Shown piece by piece: positions 33,336 through 45,300 of a DNA stretch of 64,000 nt (position 1 is its first letter; each line of letters starts with the position of its first letter). The stretch comes from Tubiluchus corallicola. Its lineage: Eukaryota > Priapulida > Priapulimorpha > Priapulimorphida > Tubiluchidae. The notes under the pieces were generated by a model. The model saw only the letters and a program-made list of their open reading frames with translations. It was not told where the DNA came from and ran no database searches. The DNA lies in assembly GCA_030141605.1 (NCBI GenBank), contig JAQGDQ010000675.1, positions 1 through 64,000 of the forward strand, read 5' to 3'. A program made the translations under genes and the position numbers.

Positions 33336-33938
33336 CAGTCTAGCCTCGTTATCTCGCCACTGTCCGTCTACGGCAAATTCTTGGCGAGAGGCGAATATGG
33401 CAAGATAACGGGAATATAACGAAGTTAGTCTATATGTATATACATAATAGTTGATTAACATAGTGTTCAGGATTAAGACAAAACAGTTTTCGCTTAAGAG
33501 ACATCATGTAAAGTTGCTCACACTTTGTGGAAACTCAAACTTAAACGCAGCTTCGGTGTTATAGAGTAAGGATATCGGTGACGCTTTAGTTTCTGTGCGC
33601 ATTAACCAACCACAGCACTCCTAATCTAATCCTGGTGAGACACACACTAGATTAATTATGTCTGTCTATCGAGTACAGCAGCATTGTCTACATACCGCGG
33701 TTATATTGATCGACACGCGGTATATGTATTGGTCGATTCACCTCTGAGTTTGTCTGTTTGGCGACATAACGAATATAGTTTACATAAGCACTCATCCTAG
33801 CATGACGTGGCGAGGGCGAGAAGCGAGGGTGGCGACTTAACGAGGTAAATATCAAAGCAGGAAATCCGTCCTGGTACTTTCTATGACGAGAGACGAGTTT
33901 GGCAGCATAACGAGGGGCGAGATAACGAGGCTAGACTG
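33336..33938. mobile_element. TA-flanked MITE (Tigger/pogo-like ends)
   Basis: 603 bp with perfect 23-bp inverted ends starting CAGTCTAGCCTCGTTATC, flanked by TA (33334-33335, 33939-33940). It sits inside a dispersed repeat whose intact copies at 28670 and 58095 show the uninterrupted ...attacaatagcatggg, an empty-site control. No transposase. Confidence 0.88.
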
Positions 33939-34060
33939 TACAATAGCATGGGCTGCGAGGTATTGTCAAGCGTACACTAATGCATTGTCTGGCACACTTA
34001 ACCTTTGACCTTTTAACGATCGTCATCAATCGCTGGAACTGTGAAAAGGCTTATTGAATG
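33939..34060. repeat. Dispersed repeat fragment (family of 28555 and 57890)
   Basis: Right part of the repeat interrupted by the MITE: caatagcatgggctgcgagg, then ttaacctttgacctttt and atcaatcgctg. Confidence 0.75.
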
Positions 34061-34640
34061 CAACTTGAGTTAATAAGTGAACAAGTAATTAAGATAATTA
34101 GTTTTGCAAATTGCACTGTCGGCATCACTGGTACAAAATGGAAACAATTAAACAAAAGCGAAATTCTAGAAAAAATCTTTAGGTTTCATTGCGCAATTAA
34201 ACTCATCATTGATTGTCACTATATAGTTAAGGACTACGCATTCTACATCATACAAAACAACAAACCCGCATAACAAATTTTGCATGCAGTTTTAAACACA
34301 CTGCAAACAACTAAAATTAACAATATTTATGACTCCATCAGGCAAACTACACCAAGCAATCAAGGACCCCAGTTTGTACTTGAAACCGCTCATACAATTA
34401 TTAATGAATGCAATGCAAATATGACGATTTGGCTGCTACGAACACTGAGGAATATCCCAGTACTATAATGACCCAGCAGAACTATTGCTTGACATTGAGT
34501 GCTATTTATTGGGTAGAAGTCCAAACAGTATGAGAAATAGTTGGCTTGTCAACTTGTTACCATATGCAGCTTCAGCATCAATAGTAAAGAATCACTGTGT
34601 TAGAACTGTAGACCAGTTTCTTTAGCAATATAACTATTGC
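34061..34640. other. Intergenic, nothing recognised
   Basis: AT-rich; two 60-70 codon frames without recognisable domains. Confidence 0.4.
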
Positions 34641-35190
34641 AATTGCACTTACATTTCTGAAAATGTAACTCATTACAGTTACAAGTTACATTGTCAAAAA
34701 AGCAACTAATTACAATTACAAGTTACAAAAAAGTAACTACACTTACAAGTTAGACTGCCAAAAAGTAACTAGTCACAGTTACAAGTTACATTGCCAAAAA
34801 AGTAACTAGTCACAGTTACAAGTTACACTGCCAAAAAAGTAACTAGTAACAGTTACAGTTCTTTTAAATACTAACTGTTGTACATGAAGTTTTACTATAT
34901 CTGGTCTGGTACCGGGTGCAAGACTGTCAAAATTACACCAGAATGAAGTCGTGTTACTGAAATTACAGCAGAAACTACAGTATAACAACAATCGACTGTA
35001 CGGTATTGAAAGAACAGTATAATGGATAGAACACAATACTTATACGATATGAGTTAATAAATTTTTTGTTTGTTACCGGATGAACGTAACGGTAAAACAA
35101 ATTCACAGTAACGGTAAAATTAACCGCTGTAATGGGAGGCGTTATTTCTTTTTCAAGTTACAACAGTTACTAGTTACAATTCCACAATTT
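34640..35190. repeat. GTAACT/AGTTAC-rich repetitive element
   Basis: On the left, tandem irregular units of about 40 bp containing agttacaagttaca and aaaaagtaactagt. On the right, caacagttactagttac again. AGTTAC and its complement GTAACT alternate, so the strand can fold on itself. Probably a DNA-transposon remnant with subterminal repeats. Confidence 0.5.
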
Positions 35191-35549
35191 TGCAGCTAGC
35201 TACACTTGCTAACATGCTACTCCTATCAATGAATACAGGAAGCTCAGTTACTCAGTAAAAAAACTAGCTCACCTTTCTTCACATGTTGCATGCAGCTAGA
35301 TGAAAAAAATGCAAACTGAACCAAATGATTCAAGAACCTGAGCTTGCAAACGACACTTGGACTCAAAATTGACAACATTTCGCAAGCCGTTATTTAATCT
35401 ACTACGAAGACATCACAAAGTCTATTAGTTACGCTATAATTATAAGGTGAATCACGGCTACCATCTTGCCAGAAACATTTTTATACAGCAGTAGTACAAA
35501 TTAACTTTATGCATAATAAACAGGTTTTTTTGCAAATTTCTTTGTTACA

Positions 35550-35980
35550 TTTTTTCTAAGATTAAGTGATAACAGTAGAATAAACCCAACATGCTAAGTG
35601 ACTTGTCCTTTCCTTTAGCACACCACAAACAGTTTAAGTGATAACAGTAGAATAAACCCAGCATGCTAAGTGATTTGTCCTTTCCTTTAGCACACCACAA
35701 ACAGTTTAAGTGATAACAGTAGAATAAACCCAGCATGCTAAGTGATTTGTCCTTTCCTTTAGCACACCACAAACAGTTTAAGTGATAACAGTAGAATAAA
35801 CCCAACATGCTAAGTGACTTGTCCTTTCCTTTAGCACACCACAAACAGTTTAAGTGATAACAGTAGAATAAACCCAGCATGCTAAGGGATTTGTCCTTTC
35901 CTTTAGCACACCACAAACAGTTTAAGTGATAACAGTAGAATAAACCCAACATGCTAAGTGACTTGTCCTTTCCTTGAAAA
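35550..35980. repeat. 72-bp tandem repeat, six copies
   Basis: Period exactly 72 bp, with nearly identical copies and an open minus frame of 24-residue units. The first unit and about 40 bp before it resemble a single dispersed sequence at 54785-54890, so one internal unit was amplified here. Not a gene. Confidence 0.92.
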
Positions 35981-36226
35981 CTCAGAGAACATGAAGTAAC
36001 TTTGTCAACTATCTAACAACCATTGACATATTACTAACAAAAGATTCAACTTAACAAACCTAAAGATACCATCATAAAATTTGAATTCTATTAACTGATA
36101 GCAATAACATACATAACAGCATTGAAAGCTTACAGTTTTAGCCTTGCATGATTCTAGTATTTCTACTTACATTTCACAGGCACCTAATTTATAAACTACC
36201 CTGATTAATCAAACGATCGCATCAAA

Positions 36227-36393
36227 TTAAGCAGCTTCCAAGCGGGATTTCAGCAAAGCATCCAACTTCCTAGAGTCTGCGTTGAATTTACGAATTCCCT
36301 CCGAAAGTTTGTCATTGGCCATCTGATCTTCGTTCATTTCCCAACGGAATGTTTTTTCATCAAATGTGACCTTTTCCAAGTTTAAACTTTTGG
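36227..36393 (-). CDS. TALDO1: TALDO exon 9 (last)
   Basis: Encodes [36 protein letters not shown] and the end LKSRLEAA, then TAA. Confidence 0.95.
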
Positions 36394-39300
36394 CTGCAAA
36401 AATCAATTACCAGTCAAAACCAAGAAATTTCTTCTAATTTGAATGAGAACTTTTTAAACAAAAACGAGTTCTTTTTAAAACGCTTTACATGCATAAATCT
36501 TTCCCGAATTTTAAACATGAAAAGCGAATGATGTGCAGTCGTGCATAGTTTCAAGCAAAATTTCTTCGAAGTTAACTAGATTTTTAATACCTATTACTGT
36601 TTTTGGACAAATTTCATTACATTTCAGTACGGCAATGATTGTCCCGCACGCAAACTAGCAACTGACTTGATTTTAGCTTGAATGCTTAAATGAGCAAAAT
36701 CAACCAAATAACTCAACCATGCTGAACATGCCCATTTGCACACCAAGATCTGCCATATTGTTTCAAATGAAGACAGCATGATTTTTGATATACTGCCACT
36801 ATTTTAAATCTGATAAAAAGTATATATTTTAACAGAATTAATACTGCAAAAGCATTTCTGATAATTAGATAATAGATTAAAAACTTAATTAACAGCAGGC
36901 CAGCCCAGCCGTTGATGACATCACAAACTAACATGATTTGCAACAGCAAAAATATTCCACGATCGCGTTGCATGTGTTTGTGAAAGAGAAAATTGAAGTA
37001 CAGTGCTACTGTAAACTATTCAGTGTGTTGTACTAAAACTAGGCAAGTTTTAAGATAAAAATTCAAATCGCAGATTTATCGCTGTGTTCACGCATAAGCT
37101 GTTGAACGTGTGTAGTTTGTCACAACCTGTTTTTTGTGCAACGCGTCTTTGAAATACAGATGCTAGTGTCCGTGTAACTATTGAATGGCAAAATGCATGT
37201 GACAGCGAAGAACTACTGGCGCGAACGTGAAATTGTGTTTGTGTGGTAATAATACTTTCACGTAAGTAATTTACATAAGCAAATGCCATCCAAACTAGCA
37301 CAACACTGGCATGGTTTTCAGCCAGAAACAGAAACTTATAGAACTAATGAAGAAGAGAACAACTAAGCCGTCATTTCACCAAGCTCAGTACCCAAGACCA
37401 GATCTAAATGCTAAATAAAGCAGTCAACACCAGGCCTTGAGATAGTTAGGCTCTTTAACTAACCATTTAAACGTTACTAATTGCAGTCGAATAACCGTCT
37501 AACTCTTTCTGATGATGTCATACATTCACTCATTCATTCCCTGAACGAGTAAGCAGTGGGGTTCAAATCTAGCACGCGCCAGCGAGAATGTCCAACATGG
37601 CGACATCCTCGTAACCGACGCGAGTGAAAAACATTTTACACTGTTTGGGCAATCAGATTAATTGAAACAATATTGTAAATAGTACAGTTTTATGTAAGCG
37701 GGACATTGCTAACTGCGTACGCCAACTCAGAAAAGAAACAAGGTTTCATTAATACGGATACGTAGAAAACTTGGCTAAGTGATGGTTAAACGGTTAGTGA
37801 TTTTCTAGACGGTTACACAGGTTAGCAGTCGGCTGAACTGTAATTGATTTTCTAAATGGTTACACCAATTAGAAGTCGGGTAGTAGTTTAAACTGTCTCA
37901 ACTGTTACACATATAAATTTATAGCATTGTAACAGCACAGAGTTAAGCACAAAATAAATAAAATGTTCAAAAACTAAAAAAAACTAGTTTTACCTGTGTC
38001 AGGACAAAGATGGCGTGTAACTGAGGTCTTGCTTGCTTCTAATTCACCAAGCAGCTTGGGACTATAAAAACACAAACTGTCAGAGAAGCGGCAAACATGT
38101 GTTGAAGGTCCACAGTAAACAAAATGTACTTTAACCCTTTCACTACGGAAGGCGACACAGTGCCGCCTATGTTTTTCATGTAAGGGATGGAATGCAAAAC
38201 ATTGTAGAAAAGTTTAACAGCCCTAGGACTGGCGTTGCTTCGCAACAAGTAACTCAATCAGTGTCTGAAACCCGGTGCATTTCACAATACTGTACTGTAT
38301 GGTAAGTTCCCATGCAAAATCACTTGTAGATCGTTGATGAAACGTATGTTTAGTTGATTGTTCTGCATTCTTATCAAATGATTGCATATTATGGATTAAT
38401 ATTGTGTCTTTTGTGAAAACTGGTTTCTAAATATAAGTACATGCTTATTTATGATTGTGAGCACATGTGTGTGGGTGCGTGTGTGTGCGTGCGTGCGTGC
38501 ATTAGTGCATGTGTGTGTGCTCGCATGTGTGTGCATGTGTAGGAATAAAACTGATATTTAGTATTAGTACTCAGCAACGAACAATTATTTGTTTATTTAC
38601 AAAATTCTGTTTTAGTTACACACCACAAGAAGTTATTGTCAAATGTGCAAAAGTCAATGTGGCCCAGTTAAAAAGCAACAACGTAGCAAAAGGGTTAAAT
38701 TAACTCACAGTTACACCAGATCAATAATGTACCAGTCCGTCCGGTACGAAATTGATAAAAATTCTATCAGACGTTCTTTTATAATGAAATAAGCAACACT
38801 ACCTGATGGTCAGGAGGTCACATCCGGCCAGGGCTAAAATTTCTCCAATGTTTCTGAACGAGGCACCCATCACGACGGTCTTGTAGTCAAATTTTTTATA
38901 GTAGTTGTAGATTTTAGTGACGCTCATGACACCTGGGGGAGAGCAAAATAAACATTCATCGCAAGTTTTTACGCAAAATGGACCAAAAAGTCGCACATTT
39001 TCAGAAATAAACGTCCTCAGATTTGTACTATAGCTGATGGTAATACGTCTCATGCATGTATGATCATCAATGATACCTACTACGTCTCATGCATGTATGA
39101 TCATCAATGATACCTACTACGTCTCATGCATGTATGATCATCAATGATACCTACTACGTCTCATGCATGTACGATCATCAATGATACCTACTACGTCTCA
39201 TGCATGTATGATCATCAATGATACCTACTACGTCTCATGCATGTATGATCATCAATGATACCTACTACGTCTCATGCATGTACGATCATCAATGATACCT

Positions 39301-42300
39301 ACTACGTCTCATGCATGTATGATCATCAATGATACCTACTACGTCTCATGCATGTATGATCATCAATGATACCTACTACGTCTCATGCATGTACGATCAT
39401 CAATGATACCTACTACGTCTCATGCATGTACGATCATCAATGATACCTACTACGTCTCATGCATGTACGATCATCAATGATACCTACTACGTCTCATGCA
39501 TGTATGATCATCAATGATACCTACTACGTCTCATGCATGTACGATCATCAATGATACCTACTACGTCTCATGCATGTACGATCATCAATGATACCTACTA
39601 CGTCTCATGCATGTACGATCATCAATGATATCTACTACGTCTCATGCATGTACGATCATCAATGATACCTACTACGTCTCATGCATGTATGATCATCAAT
39701 GATACCTACTACGTCTCATGCATGTATGATCATCAATGATACCTACTACGTCTCATGCATGTATGATCATCAATGATACCTACTACGTCTCATGCATGTA
39801 TGATCATCAATGATACCTACTACGTCTCATGCATGTACGATCATCAATGATATCTACTACGTCTCATGCATGTACGATCATCAATGATACATACTACGTC
39901 TCATGCATGTATGATCATCAATGATACCTACTACGTCTCATGCATGTATGATCATCAATGATACCTACTACGTCTCATGCATGTACGATCATCAATGATA
40001 CTACTACGTCTCATGCATGTACGATCATCAATGATACCTACTACGTCTCATGCATGTACGATCATCAATGATACCTACTACGTCTCATGCATGTATGATC
40101 ATCAATGATACCTACTACGTCTCATGCATGTATGATCATCAATGATACCTACTACGTCTCATGCATGTACGATCATCAATGATACCTACTACGTCTCATG
40201 CATGTACGATAATCAATGATATCTACTACGTCTCATGCATGTATGATCATCAATGATACCTACTACGTCTCATGCATGTATGATCATCAATGATACCTAC
40301 TACGTCTCATGCATGTACGATCATCAATGATACCTACTACGTCTCATGCATGTACGATCATCAATGATACCTACTACGTCTCATGCATGTATGATCATCA
40401 ATGATACCTACTACGTCTCATGCATGTACGATCATCAATGATACCTACTACGTCTCATGCATGTATGATCATCAATGATACCTACTACGTCTCATGCATG
40501 TATGATCATCAATGATACCTACTACGTCTCATGCATGTACGATCATCAATGATACCTACTATGTCTCATGCATGTATGATCATCAATGATACCTACTACG
40601 TCTCATGCATGTATGATCATCAATGATATCTAATATCTGCACTTGCAAACAGAAATCGTTCATAAGTTGGCATAGTTCAAACTACGCTATGATGCTTCAC
40701 AGTGGGATACACCAAAAATTTGGTCAAATGTTAATTTTTTGTTTTATGACAAACCAACGCTAAATATATTGGACTTTATATTCTAGCACCAAATTGTCAA
40801 GAAAATGGTTAAAAAATACCGAAAATCTATTTTTAAAACCCTGTACTCTCTTTTCTGTCTAGAAACTAGTAATGCAATCGAGAAAAACTTGTATTTTCAA
40901 ACTCCGGTAGTAGCTCACGGAAGCAATCATTCTGCCTCAGTTTTTTTTCTGTTGCCAAGCCCAAATCTTCATCAGAAAGAGCCATCTACTGGATTTAAAC
41001 GTAACTTCAACGTGTTCTTGCAAAGTCTGTAGCAACCAACATTTGTACGGTTGCTAAGTGTTTTGAAGAAACACGACAAAAAACAATGGTTAACTTTAAC
41101 AACGATTTTCTCAAGATTATATTTTTCAGTGCGTAGCCTGCACCTCAACTTCAATGTGGATTATCACAGCTTAGAAATAACACAGAGCGATGAACTTGGT
41201 ATCAAAATGATCCTCTTGAAATGGAGATTCAGGATATGTGAATAACTAGAAAAGCTTAATTGCCGACTTATGGACGATTTTGCTATCCAAGTACACTTAT
41301 AGTCTTATTCATCAATTTTATCATAAAGTTACTGTTTCATTTTAGCACTAACAGACCAAACACAGTTTAATTAGAATTGCAATCATAATAAAATTTTCGA
41401 ATGTCGTTGAATATATTTAAAAAATTAGGCAGAGTTGAGTACTAGAGGTATTTCTTCAAACCCGTTGAAACGGCCAAAACCATATGTGCAAAAGTTCTAC
41501 GTAAACAAAACTTATAAACACAGTAAAAAAGTCAAACTAAAATAAATACATAAATAGTACTTGAAAAGCATAATTAGAAGATATTTTATCACTTAGGTAG
41601 AGTTCATTAGCTAGTTCATTGCTTATGGACGACTTTGCTATGCAAGCACACATATCATTCTTAAACAATGAGTGAATACCATTTGTTCATATACTCTCGT
41701 TTGAAATTCTACTGAATTTTCAAAAACAAAATTTTCTAGAAAATTAGTCAACAAAAATGTAACGTGTTAAAGATAAGTAAGTTTGACGGCTCACAGCAAT
41801 GGCTAAAAGTATCTTCTTGACCACATGACACATGTCCGATTTTTGTTGGATAACTACGACGGACATTTTTGTTAGACAGCAAAAACTGGAAGTCAAAAGT
41901 CAGGTAGATCTCAGAGCCCACCAATAAAAAATGGAATCGTAATTATAACAAAGCATGAAAACTCGTTAATTAGACTCACCTGGATCTTGCAAAGGTTCAA
42001 AAGACTTCTGCGCCGTATTGGCAACGAACCAGTCTAAAATCCTTCCCACAAACGGGGAGATTAATGTAACGCCTGCCTCTGCTGCCGCAACCGCCTAGAA
42101 ATGAGAACATATAATTAGACATTATAGGTCCACATTATAGGTAAATTAAGTTCAGATCACAAGGTTAACAAAATGAATTTACCTTACCTGAGCAAAACTG
42201 AACAGTAAGGTCATATTACAATGAATACCATCTTTCTTTTCTAATTCTCTGCAAAAGACACAAAAGCAAATAAATATTGATTTATATATTAATAAACCTT

Positions 42301-45300
42301 CAGCGTCTACTGCACAGGTACTATTACTAACGCTGTATTACACTGGGCACTGAACTCAGTTATTTCTCACACAAAGCACTATGGTGTATGATTTCTGTTG
42401 TACATCTCATAAAATATTATTAATTGCCAATCTTTTCTTGACTAAACTGTAGCATACGTTCAGAACAAATAAAAACTAACAAGGCACTCTTGATATAATA
42501 TTTTTTTATAAATCTAAGCACATTGTAAGTATCCAGTATTCAATGGCAAGTCTGCTTAGGTTATCGTTTTAGACACAAACTACACGGACACAGACACAGA
42601 CATCTTGGATACATGGGTTATTTGGAGTCAGACACAGACAATTTTGGACATAACATATTTGGGCAAACAGGTCATTTCAACACAGGTATTTTGGACACAC
42701 AGCTCATTTGCACACAAGGTAATTTGGATGTGGGTTATTTGGATAAATAGGCTATTTAGTTACTCGGTGTTTTGGAGACATAGGACATTTGGATTCTAGG
42801 CATTTTGAGCAAACTCCCCCAAAAAGATCATTTGGATACATATGACATATGTTATGTGGACACATATGCAATTTGGACAGACGTGGCCAAATACCTATAG
42901 TGTCCAAATGGCCTACATGTTCAAATGACCTATATGTCCAAATGTCTTGCGGTCCAACTGTCCATGGGTCTAAAGGAACCTGTGAACAAATTACCTATGT
43001 GCCCAAGACACATAGGTGTCAAAATTACCTATGTGCCCAAGACACATAGGTGTCAAAATTACCTATGCAACTAAAACAGTCGGTGTCGACGTTGCCTATG
43101 TGGCAGAGACTACCCGTGGGAAATGTTTTGTGATGAAACATCCTGTGTCCAAATGCTCACACACTCCTACTTAGATATTATCTTATTCCAGTTTTACGAT
43201 TTTAGCAAAATGTACTTAGCCATATCTCAGGTAAATAAATTAAATTCATATGAAGCTATTCTTACTCTGCAGCTTTTACTCCTTCCCATGTGGTAGCAAG
43301 CTTGATTAGAATACGTTCTTTAGGTATACCCATTTCTTTATACATTCCAATAAGCTTGCGAGCCTTAGCGATGGACCCTTCTGTATCAAACGATAATCTG
43401 CAAAAATAAACAGTCTTTACCTCTATGAACTTTCCGTGACCGCAGACTAGGTTTGACACAGTTACGCTTCTTACTAACTGCTTAACGTTATTAATTGCAG
43501 TCAGCTAACCGTTTAACCGTTCCCGACGATGTCATACGTTTAACAGAACATTGAATCCACACGATGAACTAACATGAAGAAATTGCCCAACTCTAACCCC
43601 ATTATATAGTCATAGAAAGTCACACAACATGGTATTTCTTCAGTGCGTGAACAAATAACGAACCCTTTTGAATGTTTGATAGTTTTTGAACAACAAAATT
43701 CAATTTATAAAGGAATGATGCAATGACTCCCTCCGAATGAAGCCATGTTTATTCACACATCATGGAATCACCATGTGTGCTGTTATGCTGTTAATACACA
43801 CCTGCTGTGTGGCAGGTAAGTAACTGTATCCGACTGCATCGTGAGAAGTTAATGTAACAGAGTTTCAACAAGTACAAATAAATCTCCATGTACATTTTCG
43901 TGTTAAAAATATCGAAATACTAACCGCATACATTTTAGTTAAATATACAGACAACCTCGGGTATAAGGTACCCGCTTATAAGGGACCACCAACACCGGTC
44001 CCGATTTTTTGCAACGGTTTTCCTTATAAAAATCTTCGTATATAAGGGACGATGTCTTTAGGTCCAGCGCAATAGAAACCCAGGTAAATTACCTCGCATA
44101 TAAGTGACCCAATGATCAAAGCGAAACTGATCGATTTTTAACCTCAATTTTTCGCAAACTCTGCCTTCGAAGAGCTTTGTTTTCGTGGTCACACAATCAC
44201 TGAAGGAGTTTCCTACATACCGTTTGCAATGAACGTGTAGCAATAATTCATAAAAATATGGGTAAAAGTACAGAAAATTACAGGTCTAGATACACCCTCG
44301 GTCTGACTCAACTTCGGCTATAAGGGACATCGGATATAAGGGACAGTTTTTTCCGGTCCCGAGGTGTCTCTTATATCCGGGGTTGACTGTATTTGTATTT
44401 CGTCTGCTTTCACTTACCTTTTCATTTTTTAAAATTAATAATTCATTCATTCTTTTCACAAATAATCTGTGTGGTTTAAATGCGGCATATGCCAGTGGAA
44501 ATGTAAAACATGGCATCCTCATAACATACGCGAGTGAAAAACTTTTTGCTATTTACCGTTTAGATGCTACCTAGGCAAGCAGATTAACTGAAACCATGTT
44601 GTAAATAATACAATTTTATGTAAGCGGGACATTGCTAACTGTGTACGCCGACTCAGAAAAGATACAAAGTTAACTGTCTCAGCTTTAGTACAAAAAGATT
44701 AGAAACAACATGCCTGAAACAATAGGCTAGTCAAGTTTGTCACTTTATTAAACATTATTTCGTATTAGTAGGTCTGTCATTTTGTCAAGACACGAATGCG
44801 TCATTACACATATGCTCACCTACGTCAAACAAATATACTCAAACAAAAAGCAAGACAAAGCTGACATACCAATAGCTTTTTTTATCTTGCGGTATATTTT
44901 CCGTGGTGTATATGAGTTTCAAGTACAGCAAAATCACAATGTGAGTCAATCGGTGGCCTCTGTTAGCATGATAGATTTTGCAGCTATTCAGGCTTTAGAA
45001 GTCAGCTCACAGGTCTGCTGATGACCAAAATTTTGTTTCTCTATGAAACCATTTACTGTCATGTCATTTATAAAAAAAATTATGTAATGTAATACGTGTT
45101 ATGTTAGTTTTGTAATGTCAAATGTATAAATAGTGTCAATGTAATGAGTGAAATTTATGTAATGTAAAGCATGTTTCTGTTAATTGTGTCATGTCAAATG
45201 TATGTATAGTGTTAAATATGTCATGTAGAATTTAATGTGCTTTCGTAAAATTGTTTTGTAAAAATATTTTAATATGATGTTTGTAAATATGTTCATTTAT

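Noticed and set aside
35545-35952. 135-codon frame with 24-residue repeats
   Set aside because: A product of the 72-bp tandem repeat; no start context, domain or conservation in the single-copy relative.
39052-40630. CRISPR-like regular array
   Set aside because: Units are directly tandem with no unique spacers, and the context is an animal intron; it is a satellite.
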